Below are positions 38,811 through 46,929 of a stretch of 64,000 nucleotides of DNA, in pieces. The notes beneath the pieces are model-generated. The model did no database searches. It had not been told where the DNA came from and was given only the letters and a program-made list of their open reading frames with translations. Origin of the DNA: Gaiellaceae bacterium (lineage in GTDB: Bacteria > Actinomycetota > Thermoleophilia > Gaiellales > Gaiellaceae); contig JAUJMY010000011.1 of assembly GCA_030446625.1 (NCBI GenBank), forward strand, positions 1-64,000, in the 5' to 3' direction. Numbering within the stretch: the stretch's first letter is position 1; each line of letters opens with the position of its first letter. The position numbers were made by a program, and so were the translations under genes.

Positions 38811-39775
38811 GTCACGCGTGCGAGCGCGCGCTCGAGGCGCTGCGGGCGGTGGAGGAGCGGCTCGAGCAGGTCTCCGCGGCGCTCGACGCGCTCGAGCACC
38901 GCGCGCATGCCGAGACGGCGCGGATCGAGGCGCCTCTCGAGCTCCTCCCAGCCGAGCGGCGTCGAGACCGGTGCGCCGGGCCGCGGCCGGACGGAGTAGG
39001 CCGAGGCGATCGTCATCCCGTGGCCGTTCATCTTCGTGTCCACGAAGACGCCGCGCCGTCGCCCCGGGTTGCGCTCGGTCGTCACGAGCCGGGGGTTCGT
39101 CCGCGCGAGCGCATTCGCGACGATCTCGCTGAACTCGCGCGTCTGCGCGTAGGTGTAGCGCCGCGCGACCGGGACCAGCACGTGCAGGCCCTCGCCCCCG
39201 CTCGTCTTGACGAAGCTCTCGAGCTGCAGCGCCTCGAGCGCGTCGCGCACGAGCAGCCCGGCGCGCGCGACGTCGCGGAACGCGGCCCCGGCCGCCGCGT
39301 CGAGGTCGAAGAGGACGTAGTCCGGGTGCTGCGCGCTCCGGCAGCGCGAGTACCAGAGGTGCATGTCGACGCACCCGAAGTCGACCATCCAGAGGAGCGC
39401 GAGTACGTCGTTCACGAGCGGGTAGTCGACCGTCTGTCGCTCCTCGTGCCGCCGCGACTTCGCCGGGAGCGGGCAGATCGGGATCCACCGGGGCAGCGAG
39501 TCGGGCGCGTCCTTGATCCAGAAGCAGGGGCCGCGCGGCCCGTTCGGGTAGCGCTTCAACGTGAACGGGCGGTCTTTCAGGTGGGTCAGGATCACCGGCG
39601 CGATCGCGCGGTAGTAGTCGACGACGTCGCGCTTGCGCAGCCCGGCCTCGCGCCACCACACCTGGTCGAGCCGCGTCAGCTCGACGACGCGGCGGCCGCG
39701 GCGCACGACCGCCTCGCGCGGACCCGTCTCGAGGAGCTCGAGCACGCCCGACAGCTTCCCCGACGCGCCGTACAC
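38807..39775 (-). CDS. LigD-type DNA polymerase/primase domain protein
   Basis: A 322-residue stand-alone archaeo-eukaryotic primase domain like the polymerase part of LigD. DYYRAIAPVILTHLKDRPFTLKRYPNG, FDLD (YVLFDLDA near residue 157), KTSGGEGLHVLVPV near residue 194 and FVDTKMNGHGMTIASAYSVRPRPGAPVSTPL are the family motifs, including the metal-binding acidic pair. No ligase or nuclease domain is attached and no ku or ligD ligase gene is in the window. A role in non-homologous end joining or gap filling is possible, but partners are not visible. tRNA-Pro starts nine bases upstream in the opposite direction. Confidence 0.85.
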   Translation of the reverse strand: MYGASGKLSGVLELLETGPREAVVRRGRRVVELTRLDQVWWREAGLRKRDVVDYYRAIAPVILTHLKDRPFTLKRYPNGPRGPCFWIKDAPDSLPRWIPICPLPAKSRRHEERQTVDYPLVNDVLALLWMVDFGCVDMHLWYSRCRSAQHPDYVLFDLDAAAGAAFRDVARAGLLVRDALEALQLESFVKTSGGEGLHVLVPVARRYTYAQTREFSEIVANALARTNPRLVTTERNPGRRRGVFVDTKMNGHGMTIASAYSVRPRPGAPVSTPLGWEELERRLDPRRLGMRAVLERVERRGDLLEPLLHRPQRLERALARVT

Positions 39776-39783
39776 TGATCGCG

Positions 39784-39857
39784 ACGGGACGTGGCGCAGC
39801 CTGGTAGCGCACTCGCTTTGGGAGCGAGGGGTCGCCAGTTCGAATCTGGCCGTCCCG
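39784..39857 (+). tRNA. tRNA-Pro (anticodon TGG)
   Basis: The acceptor stem is CGGGACG paired with CGTCCCG, with discriminator A at 39857 and no encoded CCA. The anticodon arm CTCGC-TTTGGGA-GCGAG places TGG at positions 34-36. The T arm contains CCAGTTCGAATCTGG. The gene stands alone between two genes on the opposite strand. Confidence 0.95.
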
Positions 39858-39859
39858 AC

Positions 39860-40624
39860 CTACTGGGGCTGCGCCGCCTCGAGCGCGCCCCCCCGCTCCT
39901 CGTTGCGGATGAAGCGCAGGAAGAAGACGAGGAACGCGGCGAAGAAGAGCAGCGCTTCCTCGAAGCTCATCGTGATCCCGGCGATCTGCTGGTCGGCCAG
40001 CGGCGAGAGCGCGAAGGCGCGCGGGCCCTCCGCGTAGTACCCGTACACGGGCTGGGGCAGGAGCGCGAGCAGGAGCCCGAGCGGGCTCGAGAGGACGAAC
40101 GCGCCCACGACGTACACCGAGCGCAGCGCGTCGCCGAGCCGCCACGGCTCGTCGTGCAGCACGGGCCACCAGAGGAGGATCCCGGTCGCGACGTACGACG
40201 CGTGCTCGAGGTGGAGGAGCGCCGGGTTCTCGAGCGCCGCGTCGTAGGCGCGCGGGAGGTGCCAGGCGAAGTAGTTGCCGAGCCAGAGCGGCAGCGCGAC
40301 GAGCGGGAACGTCAGCAAGCGCAGCGGCCGCGGGCGCGCGAGTCGCGCGGCGAGCGCGGGCGGGAGCCCGAGGACGAGGAGCGCCGGCGCCCACTCCGCG
40401 AGGACGACGTTCTGGAGCAGGTGCGCCCAGAGCAGGTGGTACGTCAGCGAGTCGAGGGGCGTGACGGCGGTGCCGACGAGCAGGGCGACGCCGCCTGCGA
40501 AGCACGCCATCCTCCAGCCTGGCGCACGGAAGCGGCGGAGGGCGACGAGGTAGGCGGCGGCGAGGAGCGCGACCGCGGCGAGCACCTCCGGGTGCCCGTT
40601 CCACGCGTACGGGTCGGGACGCAT
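39860..40624 (-). CDS. Cytochrome c oxidase assembly protein CtaG-like
   Basis: A 254-residue protein with about seven membrane segments. The signatures of the CtaG_Cox (caa3) family are seen in SLTYHLLWAHLLQNVVLAEWAPALLVLG near residue 60 and in NYFAWHLPRAYDAALENPALLHLEHASYVATGILLWWPV near residue 115, which carry the conserved histidines. YGYYAEGPRAFALSPLADQQIAG near residue 200 is also conserved. The family helps copper insertion or assembly of terminal oxidases. No oxidase genes are adjacent. Confidence 0.9.
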   Translation of the reverse strand: MRPDPYAWNGHPEVLAAVALLAAAYLVALRRFRAPGWRMACFAGGVALLVGTAVTPLDSLTYHLLWAHLLQNVVLAEWAPALLVLGLPPALAARLARPRPLRLLTFPLVALPLWLGNYFAWHLPRAYDAALENPALLHLEHASYVATGILLWWPVLHDEPWRLGDALRSVYVVGAFVLSSPLGLLLALLPQPVYGYYAEGPRAFALSPLADQQIAGITMSFEEALLFFAAFLVFFLRFIRNEERGGALEAAQPQ

Positions 40625-40645
40625 TCGAGGCTACGCTAGTCGCGC

Positions 40646-40716
40646 GCGGGCGTAGCTCAATGGCAGAGCACCAGGTTTCCACCCTGGGTACGCGAGTTCG
40701 ATTCTCGCCGCCCGCT
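40646..40716 (+). tRNA. tRNA-Gly (anticodon TCC)
   Basis: The acceptor stem GCGGGCG pairs with CGCCCGC, discriminator T at 40716. The anticodon arm CCAGG-TTTCCAC-CCTGG gives TCC. The T arm is GCGAGTTCGATTCTCGC. No CCA is encoded. Confidence 0.95.
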
Positions 40717-40751
40717 CTACCGGCGGCGCCCGGAGTGGCTGGACTGACGCG

Positions 40752-41045
40752 CTAGCGGAGCCGGTCCGCGAACGGCTCGAGATCGCCCGCCGTCGGCGCG
40801 AGGTCTCCAGACTCGAGGCCGGCCACGACCTCGCGCGCGAGCTCCAGCGCCTCGCTCGTCTCGTCCGCGTCGAGCACGGTGTTCAGCGCGGCGGCGACCT
40901 CACCGTCGACGTGCAGCTCGAGCGCGACCGTGTCGAGCTCGCTGCGCTTGATGTACGGGTCGTCGGGGACGCCGACGCGGACGACCGCCTGCCGCCCGTC
41001 CGGCAGCGTCGCGGTCTCCTCGACGGGGCTCGAGCGGAGGCTCAC
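40752..41045 (-). CDS. Small hypothetical protein
   Basis: A 97-residue soluble protein starting at GTG 41045. It has a beta-rich N-terminus (SSPVEETATLPDGRQAVVRVGVPDDPYIKRSELDTVALELHVDGEVAAALNTVLDADETSEALELAREVVAGL) and an acidic helical tail. The family is not recognised. Codon usage matches neighbours, and the frame is well formed. It lies back to back with an AI-2E-type permease gene. Confidence 0.5.
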   Translation of the reverse strand: MSLRSSPVEETATLPDGRQAVVRVGVPDDPYIKRSELDTVALELHVDGEVAAALNTVLDADETSEALELAREVVAGLESGDLAPTAGDLEPFADRLR

Positions 41046-41109
41046 GGCGTGCAGCTTCTCTGGAATCGCCGCCCGTGAAACGTCCTGCCGCGCCCGTATC
41101 GTGGCCGGC

Positions 41110-42207
41110 GTGCCGGAGCGGCTGATCACGATCAGGACGCGCACCGTTCTCAAGATCGTGCTCGCGATCATGGCCGTCTGGGCCGTCCTGCGCGTCGTCT
41201 CGGTCGCGCGCGGCGTGCTGGTGTGGGTCCTGATCGCGCTCTTCCTCGCGCTCGCGCTCAACCCGCTCGTCGACCTCCTCCAGCGGCGGGCGATCCGGAG
41301 TCGCGGCCTCGCGACCGCCGTCACCTTCGCGATCGTGCTCGCGGGCGTCGCGGCGATCGGCGCGACGTTCATCCCGACGCTCGTCGACCAGGTCAACAGC
41401 TTCGTGCGGCAGCTGCCGAACTACGTCGCGCAGCTGACAGCGGGCGAGGGACGGCTCGGCTTCCTCGAGCGCGAGTACCGCGTCGTCGCGCGCGTACGCG
41501 AGGCGGTCGCGGAGCGCGGCGCGGCCGGGCTCCTCGGTTTCTCGGGCGCCGCGCTCGCGGTCACGAAGGGCGTGATCAACGTCATCGTGGCCACCGTGAC
41601 GATCGTCTTCGTCACGTTCTTCATGCTCCTCGAGGGGCGCGCGTGGATCGAGCGCTCCCTGGGGCTGCTCCCCGTGGGCTCGCGCGAGCGGTGGCGCGCC
41701 GTGGGGCGCGACGTCTACCGGACGATCGGCGGCTACGTGACGGGCAACCTGCTGATCAGCCTCGTCGCGGGCGTCGTCTCGACGCTCGTGCTCCTGCTCG
41801 CCGGCGTCCCGTATGCGGTCGCGCTCGGGCTGCTCGTCGCGATCCTCGACCTGATCCCGCTCGCCGGTGCGACGCTCGCGGCGGTGATCGTCACGACGGT
41901 CGCCTTCCTCGACTCGCTCCAGGCCGGGATCATCGTGCTCGTCTTCTTCGTCGTCTACCAGCAGCTCGAGAACCACGTGCTCCAGCCCCTGGTCTACGGG
42001 CGGACGGTGCAGCTGTCGCCGCTCGTCGTGCTCGTGGCCGTCCTCGTCGGCGCAGAGCTGGCCGGCGTGCTCGGCGCGCTCGGGGCAATCCCGATCGCCG
42101 GGACGATCCAGGTCTTCCTGCGCGACTGGCTCGCGCACCGGCGTCCGTCCGCGGAGGACGAGGCGCTCGAGGCGCCGCTCCCGCCGCCCGAGCTCGGCAC
42201 CGCGTAA
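41110..42207 (+). CDS. AI-2E family transporter (PerM-like permease)
   Basis: A 365-residue protein with eight hydrophobic stretches. VWVLIALFLALALNPLVDLLQRRAIRSRGLATAVTFAIVLAG is the N-terminal AI-2E signature. The long soluble loop with FIPTLVDQVNSFVRQLPNYVAQL, then GGYVTGNLLISLVAGVVST, LDLIPLAGATLAAVIVT and PIAGTIQVFLRDWL, is conserved. Members move small molecules or ions; the AI-2 name does not prove a signal role. GTG 41110 or 41101 are both possible; I use the one nearer the first conserved segment. Confidence 0.88.
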   Translation: MPERLITIRTRTVLKIVLAIMAVWAVLRVVSVARGVLVWVLIALFLALALNPLVDLLQRRAIRSRGLATAVTFAIVLAGVAAIGATFIPTLVDQVNSFVRQLPNYVAQLTAGEGRLGFLEREYRVVARVREAVAERGAAGLLGFSGAALAVTKGVINVIVATVTIVFVTFFMLLEGRAWIERSLGLLPVGSRERWRAVGRDVYRTIGGYVTGNLLISLVAGVVSTLVLLLAGVPYAVALGLLVAILDLIPLAGATLAAVIVTTVAFLDSLQAGIIVLVFFVVYQQLENHVLQPLVYGRTVQLSPLVVLVAVLVGAELAGVLGALGAIPIAGTIQVFLRDWLAHRRPSAEDEALEAPLPPPELGTA

Positions 42208-42337
42208 GAACACCGCGTAGCAGGCCTTTTCTCGGCCGGAGGGAGATCCTCTCCAGCTACGCGCTAGGTCTTCCGGTCCCGCAAGATGGGCCGGACGGCC
42301 TATGGCGGCGCCGGCGTTGCGCGCCGATGGATCCAGC
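42208..42337 (+). promoter_or_regulatory. Structured 5' leader of CAP gene with shared 21-nt motif
   Basis: This 130-bp leader contains an 8-bp perfect pairing CGCGTAGC (42214-42221) with GCTACGCG (42256-42263), enclosing two smaller hairpins (GGCC-GGCC and GGAG-CTCC types), so a three-way junction is plausible. A third hairpin can pair TCCGG at 42272-42276 with CCGGA at 42291-42295. AAGATGGGCC-nnn-CGGCCTAT at 42283-42303 is identical in 18 of 21 positions, with exact spacing, to a segment upstream of ispH on the minus strand. A cis-acting RNA is likely; its ligand class is unknown to me. Confidence 0.45.
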
Positions 42338-42874
42338 ATGGTCAGGGGAGCCTCGAAGTTCATCGTCGTCGCCCTCGTCGTCCTCTCGGCGGCCACGCCC
42401 GCCATCGCCGCGCGGTCGCAGCCGGCCGGCGCCACGGTTGCCGTCTCGGCGCTCGAGGCGGGCCTGCTCGCAGAGGTCAACCAGCTGCGCGCGAAGCACG
42501 GCCTCGCGTCGCTGCGCCTCTCGCGCCCGCTCACCGCCGCCGCCGACGCGCACTCGAGGTCGATGACGAGGCGCGGCTTCTTCGCGCACGAGTCGGCGAA
42601 CGGGAGCGCGTTCTGGAAGCGGATCCGGAACTACTACGGATCGAAGGGCTACACGCGCTGGTCGGTCGGCGAGAACCTCGCGTGGCGTTCGCCGTCCACG
42701 GACGCCGCCACGACGCTGCAGATGTGGCTCAACAGCCCGCCGCACCGCAAGGTCCTCCTCACGGCGAAGTGGCGCGAGATCGGCCTCTCGGCGGTCAGCG
42801 TCGCGTCGGCTCCGGGCGTGTACAACGGGCTGCCCGTGACGGTCATCACGGCCGACTTCGGCGTCCGCGGCTAG
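42338..42874 (+). CDS. Secreted CAP-domain protein
   Basis: A 178-residue extracellular protein. ATG 42338 starts a signal peptide (VRGASKFIVVALVVLSAATPAIAARS). The CAP domain carries LLAEVNQLRAKHGLASLRLSRPLTAAADAHSRSMTRRGFFAHES, GENLAWRS and MWLNSPPHRKVLLTAKWREIGLSAVSVA, ending ITADFGVRG. It is paralogous to the frameshifted CAP gene at 37308-37814. A possible ATG at 42302 would put the motif leader inside the coding region and is less likely. Confidence 0.9.
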   Translation: MVRGASKFIVVALVVLSAATPAIAARSQPAGATVAVSALEAGLLAEVNQLRAKHGLASLRLSRPLTAAADAHSRSMTRRGFFAHESANGSAFWKRIRNYYGSKGYTRWSVGENLAWRSPSTDAATTLQMWLNSPPHRKVLLTAKWREIGLSAVSVASAPGVYNGLPVTVITADFGVRG

Positions 42875-42901
42875 CGCCGCCGAGGCTAGCGCCGCCCGAG
42901 G

Positions 42902-42973
42902 CGCGCCCGGCAGGATTCGAACCTGCGACCCACGGCTTAGAAGGCCGTCGCTCTTCCGCTGAGCTACGGGCGC
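42902..42973 (-). tRNA. tRNA-Arg (anticodon TCT)
   Basis: On the minus strand the acceptor stem GCGCCCG pairs with CGGGCGC, discriminator G at 42902. The anticodon arm ACGGC-CTTCTAA-GCCGT gives TCT. The T arm is GCAGGTTCGAATCCTGC. Confidence 0.95.
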
Positions 42974-43034
42974 TCGTCGGCAGCGTATCCGCGCCCGACG
43001 TTTACGTCGTCCGCGCCCGCGGAACCGCGCGCAG

Positions 43035-43732
43035 ATGGCTGTCCCAGCGGCGATCCTCGACGTCGACGGCACGCTCGTCGACACGAACTACCACCACACG
43101 CTGGCGTGGTACCGCGCGTTCCGCGAGCACGAGATCGTCCTTCCGGTCTGGCGCCTGCACCGGCACGTCGGGATGGGCGGTGACAAGTACGTCGTCGCGC
43201 TCGCGGGCGACGACGTGGAGCGCGAGCTGGGCGACGTCCTGCGGGAGCGGTGGACGGAGCTCTTCAACGAGATGATCGACGACGTCGCGCCGCTCGCCGG
43301 CGCGCGCGAGCTGATCGAGGAACTGAAGGAACGCGGCCACAGCGTCGTCCTCGCGAGCTCGTCCGTCGCGGAGCACCTCGACCGCTTCATCGACAAGCTC
43401 GACGTCCGCGAGCTCGCCGACGGCTGGACGATGAAGGACGACGTCGAGGCGAGCAAGCCGGATCCGGATCTCGTCGAGGCGGCGCTGGCGAAGGCGGGGA
43501 CGCGCGACGCGGTCATGGTCGGCGACACGCCGTGGGACTGCGAGGCCGCGGGCCGCGTCGGCATCCAGACGATCACGGTGATCACGGGCGGCTTCTCGGA
43601 GCAGGAGCTGCGGGACGCCGGGGCGGTCGCGGTCTACGAGTCGATGGACGAGCGCGCGAGCGGCTCGACGAGACGCCGCTCGGCCGCGACTCCTGGCCGG
43701 CGCTATCCTCGGTCTCGTCGCGGTGGCGGTAG
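43035..43732 (+). CDS. HAD family hydrolase, C-terminal frameshift
   Basis: The first about 206 residues form a HAD phosphatase: VPAAILDVDGTLVDTNYHH is motif I, SVVLASSSVAEH motif II, and MVGDTPWDCEAAGRVGIQT motif IV. After ESMDE the frame reads arginine-rich junk and then runs through two tRNA genes to 44105, which is not credible. In the alternative frame the sequence continues LRERLDETPLGRDSW and stops at 43732. Restoring one T in GAGC-GCGC near 43651-43655 joins the two frames, so there is a one-base deletion. The corrected C-terminus would overlap tRNA-His by about ten bases, so the natural stop may be slightly different. Confidence 0.75.
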
Positions 43733-43795
43733 CTCAGTCGGTAGAGCCCCGGGTTGTGGTCCCGGTGGTCGGGGGTTCGAGTCCCCTCCGCCACC
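43722..43795 (+). tRNA. tRNA-His (anticodon GTG)
   Basis: The acceptor stem GTGGCGG pairs with CCGCCAC and an extra G at 43722 can pair with discriminator C at 43795, the G-1:C73 identity pair of tRNA-His. The anticodon arm CCGGG-TTGTGGT-CCCGG gives GTG. The T arm is GGGGGTTCGAGTCCCC. Confidence 0.95.
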
Positions 43796-43830
43796 CTTCG
43801 CCGCGCCGACACGAGCCGCGCGCGGCGCGC

Positions 43831-43902
43831 GGCCCCGTAGCTCAGTGGATAGAGCGGCGGACTTCGAATCCGCGTGCGGAGGTTCGATCCCTCCCGGGGC
43901 CA
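43831..43902 (+). tRNA. tRNA-Arg (anticodon TCG)
   Basis: The acceptor stem GGCCCCG pairs with CGGGGCC, discriminator A. The anticodon arm GCGGA-CTTCGAA-TCCGC gives TCG. It follows tRNA-His by 35 bp on the same strand, so they may be one transcript. Confidence 0.94.
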
Positions 43903-43968
43903 CTCGGGCGCGAGAACGGAGACGGGGCGCCGCGCGCCCCGTCGCCGTTCACCGCCTGGTCGCCGAGC

Positions 43969-44211
43969 TCAGGCCCGCGTCGGCTTCGCGCTCCGGAAGA
44001 GCACGAGCGCGAGGGCGAGGCAAAACGCCCCGGCGAGCCCGATCTGCCACGCGTCCAGGCCGGTCTGCGCGAGGCCGGTGGTGCCCTCGCCGCCTCCGCG
44101 GATGACGTCCTCCTCCGGCCCCTGCGCGAGCGCGAGCGCCGGCAGCGTCAGCGCGACCGTGATGAACGCTGTGACCGCGCCGAGCGTCCGGCGCCGCGAG
44201 ACTCCGATCAT
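43969..44211 (-). CDS. Small LAxTG sortase-anchored surface protein
   Basis: An 80-residue protein made almost only of targeting signals. Residues 1-29 are a signal peptide (MIGVSRRRTLGAVTAFITVA...ALAQ), then about 18 residues (GPEEDVIRGGGEGTTG), the sorting motif LAQTG, a membrane helix (WQIGLAGAFCLALALVLF) and a basic tail RSAKPTRA. LAxTG is the motif used by class E sortases in actinobacteria. A class E-like sortase gene lies 106 bp away in the opposite direction. The mature surface part would be only about 20 residues. Confidence 0.8.
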   Translation of the reverse strand: MIGVSRRRTLGAVTAFITVALTLPALALAQGPEEDVIRGGGEGTTGLAQTGLDAWQIGLAGAFCLALALVLFRSAKPTRA

Positions 44212-44317
44212 GATGTCTCCCTTCTCGAAAACGCGAGCACGCAGGCGTTCCCCGCGTCCGCGCCTCTAAACTCAGCCGTCTGCGCGATGGGCGACGAGCG
44301 GTGATGGCAGGCACTCG

Positions 44318-44989
44318 ATGATGCGGCGCCGCCTCGCCGCGCTGCTAGCGGTCGTCGGCGTCCTGTTGATCGTCGAGGCCGCCCTCGCCATCGTGTGGCA
44401 GGAGCCGTTCTCGGCGCTCTACACGAAGCGCGAGCAGGCCGCGCTCGAGGGGGAGCTGGCGCGGCTGGAGCGCGCGGCGCGCGCGGCGCGCGCGGCGCGC
44501 GCAAGCGTCGAGCCGCGGCGGGTCGCTCTCGGCGAGACCGCGACGAAGCGTCTCGGCGCGCTGGCGCGCTCGCTCCGGCGGGGCGCCGCTCGGGGCCAGC
44601 CCGTCGGGCGCCTCGCGATCCCGAAGGTCGGGGCGAGGTTCGTCGTCGTCGCTGGCGTCGATGCGGCGAGCCTCCGCCGCGCGCCCGGCCACTACCGCTT
44701 CACCGGGCTCCCCGGCGAGAACCGCACCGTCGGCATCGCCGGGCACCGGACGACCTACCTCGCGCCGTTCCGCGACCTCGACGAGCTCAGGCGCGGCGAC
44801 ACGATCACGCTCTCGATGCCGTACGGCCGTTTCCGCTACGCGGTCGAGCGGACGCGAATCGTCTCGCCCGATGCCGTGTCGGTGCTGCGCACCGTCGGCT
44901 ACGAGCGCCTCGTGCTGACGGCGTGCCACCCGCCGTTCAGCGACGCCCAGCGCATCGTCGTCTTCGCGCGCCTCGTCGACCGCACCTGA
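44318..44989 (+). CDS. Class E sortase
   Basis: A 223-residue membrane-anchored transpeptidase. One N-terminal helix (LAALLAVVGVLLIVEAALAIVW) is followed by a coiled, alanine- and arginine-rich stalk (ARLERAARAARAARAS) and the sortase barrel. Catalytic residues are His143 (IAGHRTTYLAP), Cys203 (LTACHPPFSD) and Arg212 (QRIVVFARL). The T-x-C-H-P-P context fits class E. It would anchor LAxTG proteins to the cell wall, most obviously the small LAQTG protein encoded next to it. Confidence 0.9.
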   Translation: MMRRRLAALLAVVGVLLIVEAALAIVWQEPFSALYTKREQAALEGELARLERAARAARAARASVEPRRVALGETATKRLGALARSLRRGAARGQPVGRLAIPKVGARFVVVAGVDAASLRRAPGHYRFTGLPGENRTVGIAGHRTTYLAPFRDLDELRRGDTITLSMPYGRFRYAVERTRIVSPDAVSVLRTVGYERLVLTACHPPFSDAQRIVVFARLVDRT

Positions 44990-45041
44990 TTCCTTACGGA
45001 TTCCTCAGCCGACGCGAACGAGGCCGGCGCATGCTCGCGCG

Positions 45042-46787
45042 ATGACGAGGCGCGCAACGGTCGCGGCAGTGGCGGGCGCGGCGGCCCTCGTGGGCGCTCT
45101 CGCGGGCGGCGCGAGTGACGCCTCGCACGCCGCGCAACAGCAGCAGCAGACGCGCCCGAACGTCCTCCTCATCGAGACCGACGACCAGACGGTCGAGTCG
45201 CTGCGCGTGATGCAGAACGTCCAGCGCCTGCTCGCGGCTCAGGGGACGACGTTCGTGAACAGCTTCGCGTCGTTCGCGCTCTGCTGCCCGTCGCGCGCGA
45301 CGGCGATCACCGGCCAGTACGCCCACACGAACGGCGTGCTCGGGAACCGGCTCCCCGAGGGCGGGTACTACAAGCTCGACAACACGAACACGCTCCCGGT
45401 GTGGCTCCAGCGCGCGGGGTACTACACGGCCCACATCGGGAAGTACCTGAACGAGTACGGGACGCGGAACCCGAACGAGGTGCCGCCGGGCTGGACGGAG
45501 TGGCACGGCTCCGTCGACCCGTCGACGTACCGGTTCTACGACTACACGCTGAACGAGGGCGGCAAGCTCGTGAACTACGGCGAGCGGCCGCAGGACTACC
45601 AGGCAGACGTCTACGCCGCGAAGGCGGTCGACCTCGTCCGCCGCCGCGCGCCGCAGGCGCAGCCGTTCTTCCTCTGGCTCGCGTTCCTCGCGCCGCACAG
45701 CGGCGGGCCGCGCGAGCCGGACGACCCGCGCACCGGAGGAGCGCGCCGCGGAGCGGGTCTCGCGACACCGGTCCCGGCCCCGCGCCACCGGAACCGCTTC
45801 GCGTCGGAGCCGCTCCCGCAGTCGCCCGCGTTCAACGAAGCCGACGTCTCCGACAAGCCCGTCGCGATCCGCAACCGCCGCGTGCTCCCGCCCGCGCAGA
45901 TCGCGGCGATCCGCGAGAACTACCAGCAGCGCCTCGAGTCGCTGCTCGCGGTCGACGAGGCGGTCGGGCGGCTCGTCGCCGAGCTCGAGCGGCTCGACGA
46001 GCTCGAGCGCACGCTGATCGTCTTCACGTCCGACAACGGCTTCTTCCACGGCGAGCACCGCGTCCCGGCGGGCAAGGTGCTCCTCTACGAGCCGTCGATC
46101 CGCGTGCCGCTGATCGTGCGCGGGCTCGGGTTCCCGCGCGGGCGGCGCCTGGCGCAGCCGGTCGCGAACATCGACCTCGCGCCCACGATCGTCGACGTCG
46201 CGGAGGCAAGGGCGGGTCGCCGGATGGACGGTCGCTCGCTCGTGCCGCTCCTGCGCGATCCAGGTCTCTCGTGGGGGCGCGACATTCTCATCGAGAACGG
46301 TCCCGGAGCCGGCAACTTCGCCGCGGTGCGGTCGCCGCGCTACCTCTACGCCGAGTACGCGAGCGGCGACCGCGAGCTCTACGACCTCGCCGCGGATCCG
46401 TACGAGCTGACGAGCCGGCACGGCGACCGTGCGCTGGCGCGCCTCCGCGGCGACCTCGCGCGGCGCGTGGCATTGCTGCGGCGGTGCGCGGGCGACGCGT
46501 GCCGTCGCGGCCCGCGTCTCGCCGCCACGTTCCGCACGGACGGTCGCGGCTGCGTCGCCTCGCGCTTCGGGGCTGCCCTCGGCGGGACGGACGCGTGGCT
46601 CCTCACGCGTGTCGAGTTCTTCGTGGGCGGCAAGCGCCGCGCGGCGGACATGCGACGGCCGTTCGCGGCGAGCCTGCCGCGCCGGCTCCTGCTCGCGCCG
46701 CGCTTCCGCACGAAGCTCCGCCTGCGCGCCTTCCTGCGCGACGGCCGCGTCGTCACCTACGACCGGCTGCTGCGCGCCTGCGGCTAG
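45042..46787 (+). CDS. Secreted sulfatase family protein
   Basis: A 581-residue protein with an N-terminal signal sequence (RRATVAAVAGAAALVGALAGGASDASHA). The sulfatase core begins RPNVLLIETDDQT, with the formylglycine motif C-C-P-S-R at residues 81-85 (Cys81 is the modified residue), AHIGKYLNEYG, and FTSDNGFFHGEHR. The C-terminal 120 residues form an Ig-like domain (RVEFFVGGKRRAADMRRPF). Members cleave sulfate or phosphate esters outside the cell. A formylglycine-generating enzyme would be needed and is not in this window. Confidence 0.9.
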   Translation: MTRRATVAAVAGAAALVGALAGGASDASHAAQQQQQTRPNVLLIETDDQTVESLRVMQNVQRLLAAQGTTFVNSFASFALCCPSRATAITGQYAHTNGVLGNRLPEGGYYKLDNTNTLPVWLQRAGYYTAHIGKYLNEYGTRNPNEVPPGWTEWHGSVDPSTYRFYDYTLNEGGKLVNYGERPQDYQADVYAAKAVDLVRRRAPQAQPFFLWLAFLAPHSGGPREPDDPRTGGARRGAGLATPVPAPRHRNRFASEPLPQSPAFNEADVSDKPVAIRNRRVLPPAQIAAIRENYQQRLESLLAVDEAVGRLVAELERLDELERTLIVFTSDNGFFHGEHRVPAGKVLLYEPSIRVPLIVRGLGFPRGRRLAQPVANIDLAPTIVDVAEARAGRRMDGRSLVPLLRDPGLSWGRDILIENGPGAGNFAAVRSPRYLYAEYASGDRELYDLAADPYELTSRHGDRALARLRGDLARRVALLRRCAGDACRRGPRLAATFRTDGRGCVASRFGAALGGTDAWLLTRVEFFVGGKRRAADMRRPFAASLPRRLLLAPRFRTKLRLRAFLRDGRVVTYDRLLRACG

Positions 46788-46816
46788 ACGGCGAGGCGCC
46801 GCGCGCTCGCCCGAGG

Positions 46817-46902
46817 TGCGGGCGAGAGGGGTCGAACCTCCAAGGGGCGCAAGCCCCACCGGGACCTAAACCCGGCGCGTCTGCCAGTTCCGCCACGCCC
46901 GC
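46817..46902 (-). tRNA. tRNA-Leu (anticodon TAG)
   Basis: On the minus strand the acceptor stem GCGGGCG pairs with CGCCCGC, discriminator A at 46817. The anticodon arm CCGGG-TTTAGGT-CCCGG gives TAG, and a long variable arm (GGGGCTTGCGCCCC) marks a class II leucine tRNA. Confidence 0.95.
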
Positions 46903-46929
46903 GCTGGCGGAAGGATAGGCCGCGGCGCG

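Noticed and set aside
41110-42207. Autoinducer-2 quorum-sensing exporter
   Set aside because: The AI-2E family name is historic; sequence does not show the substrate and no luxS-type gene is present.
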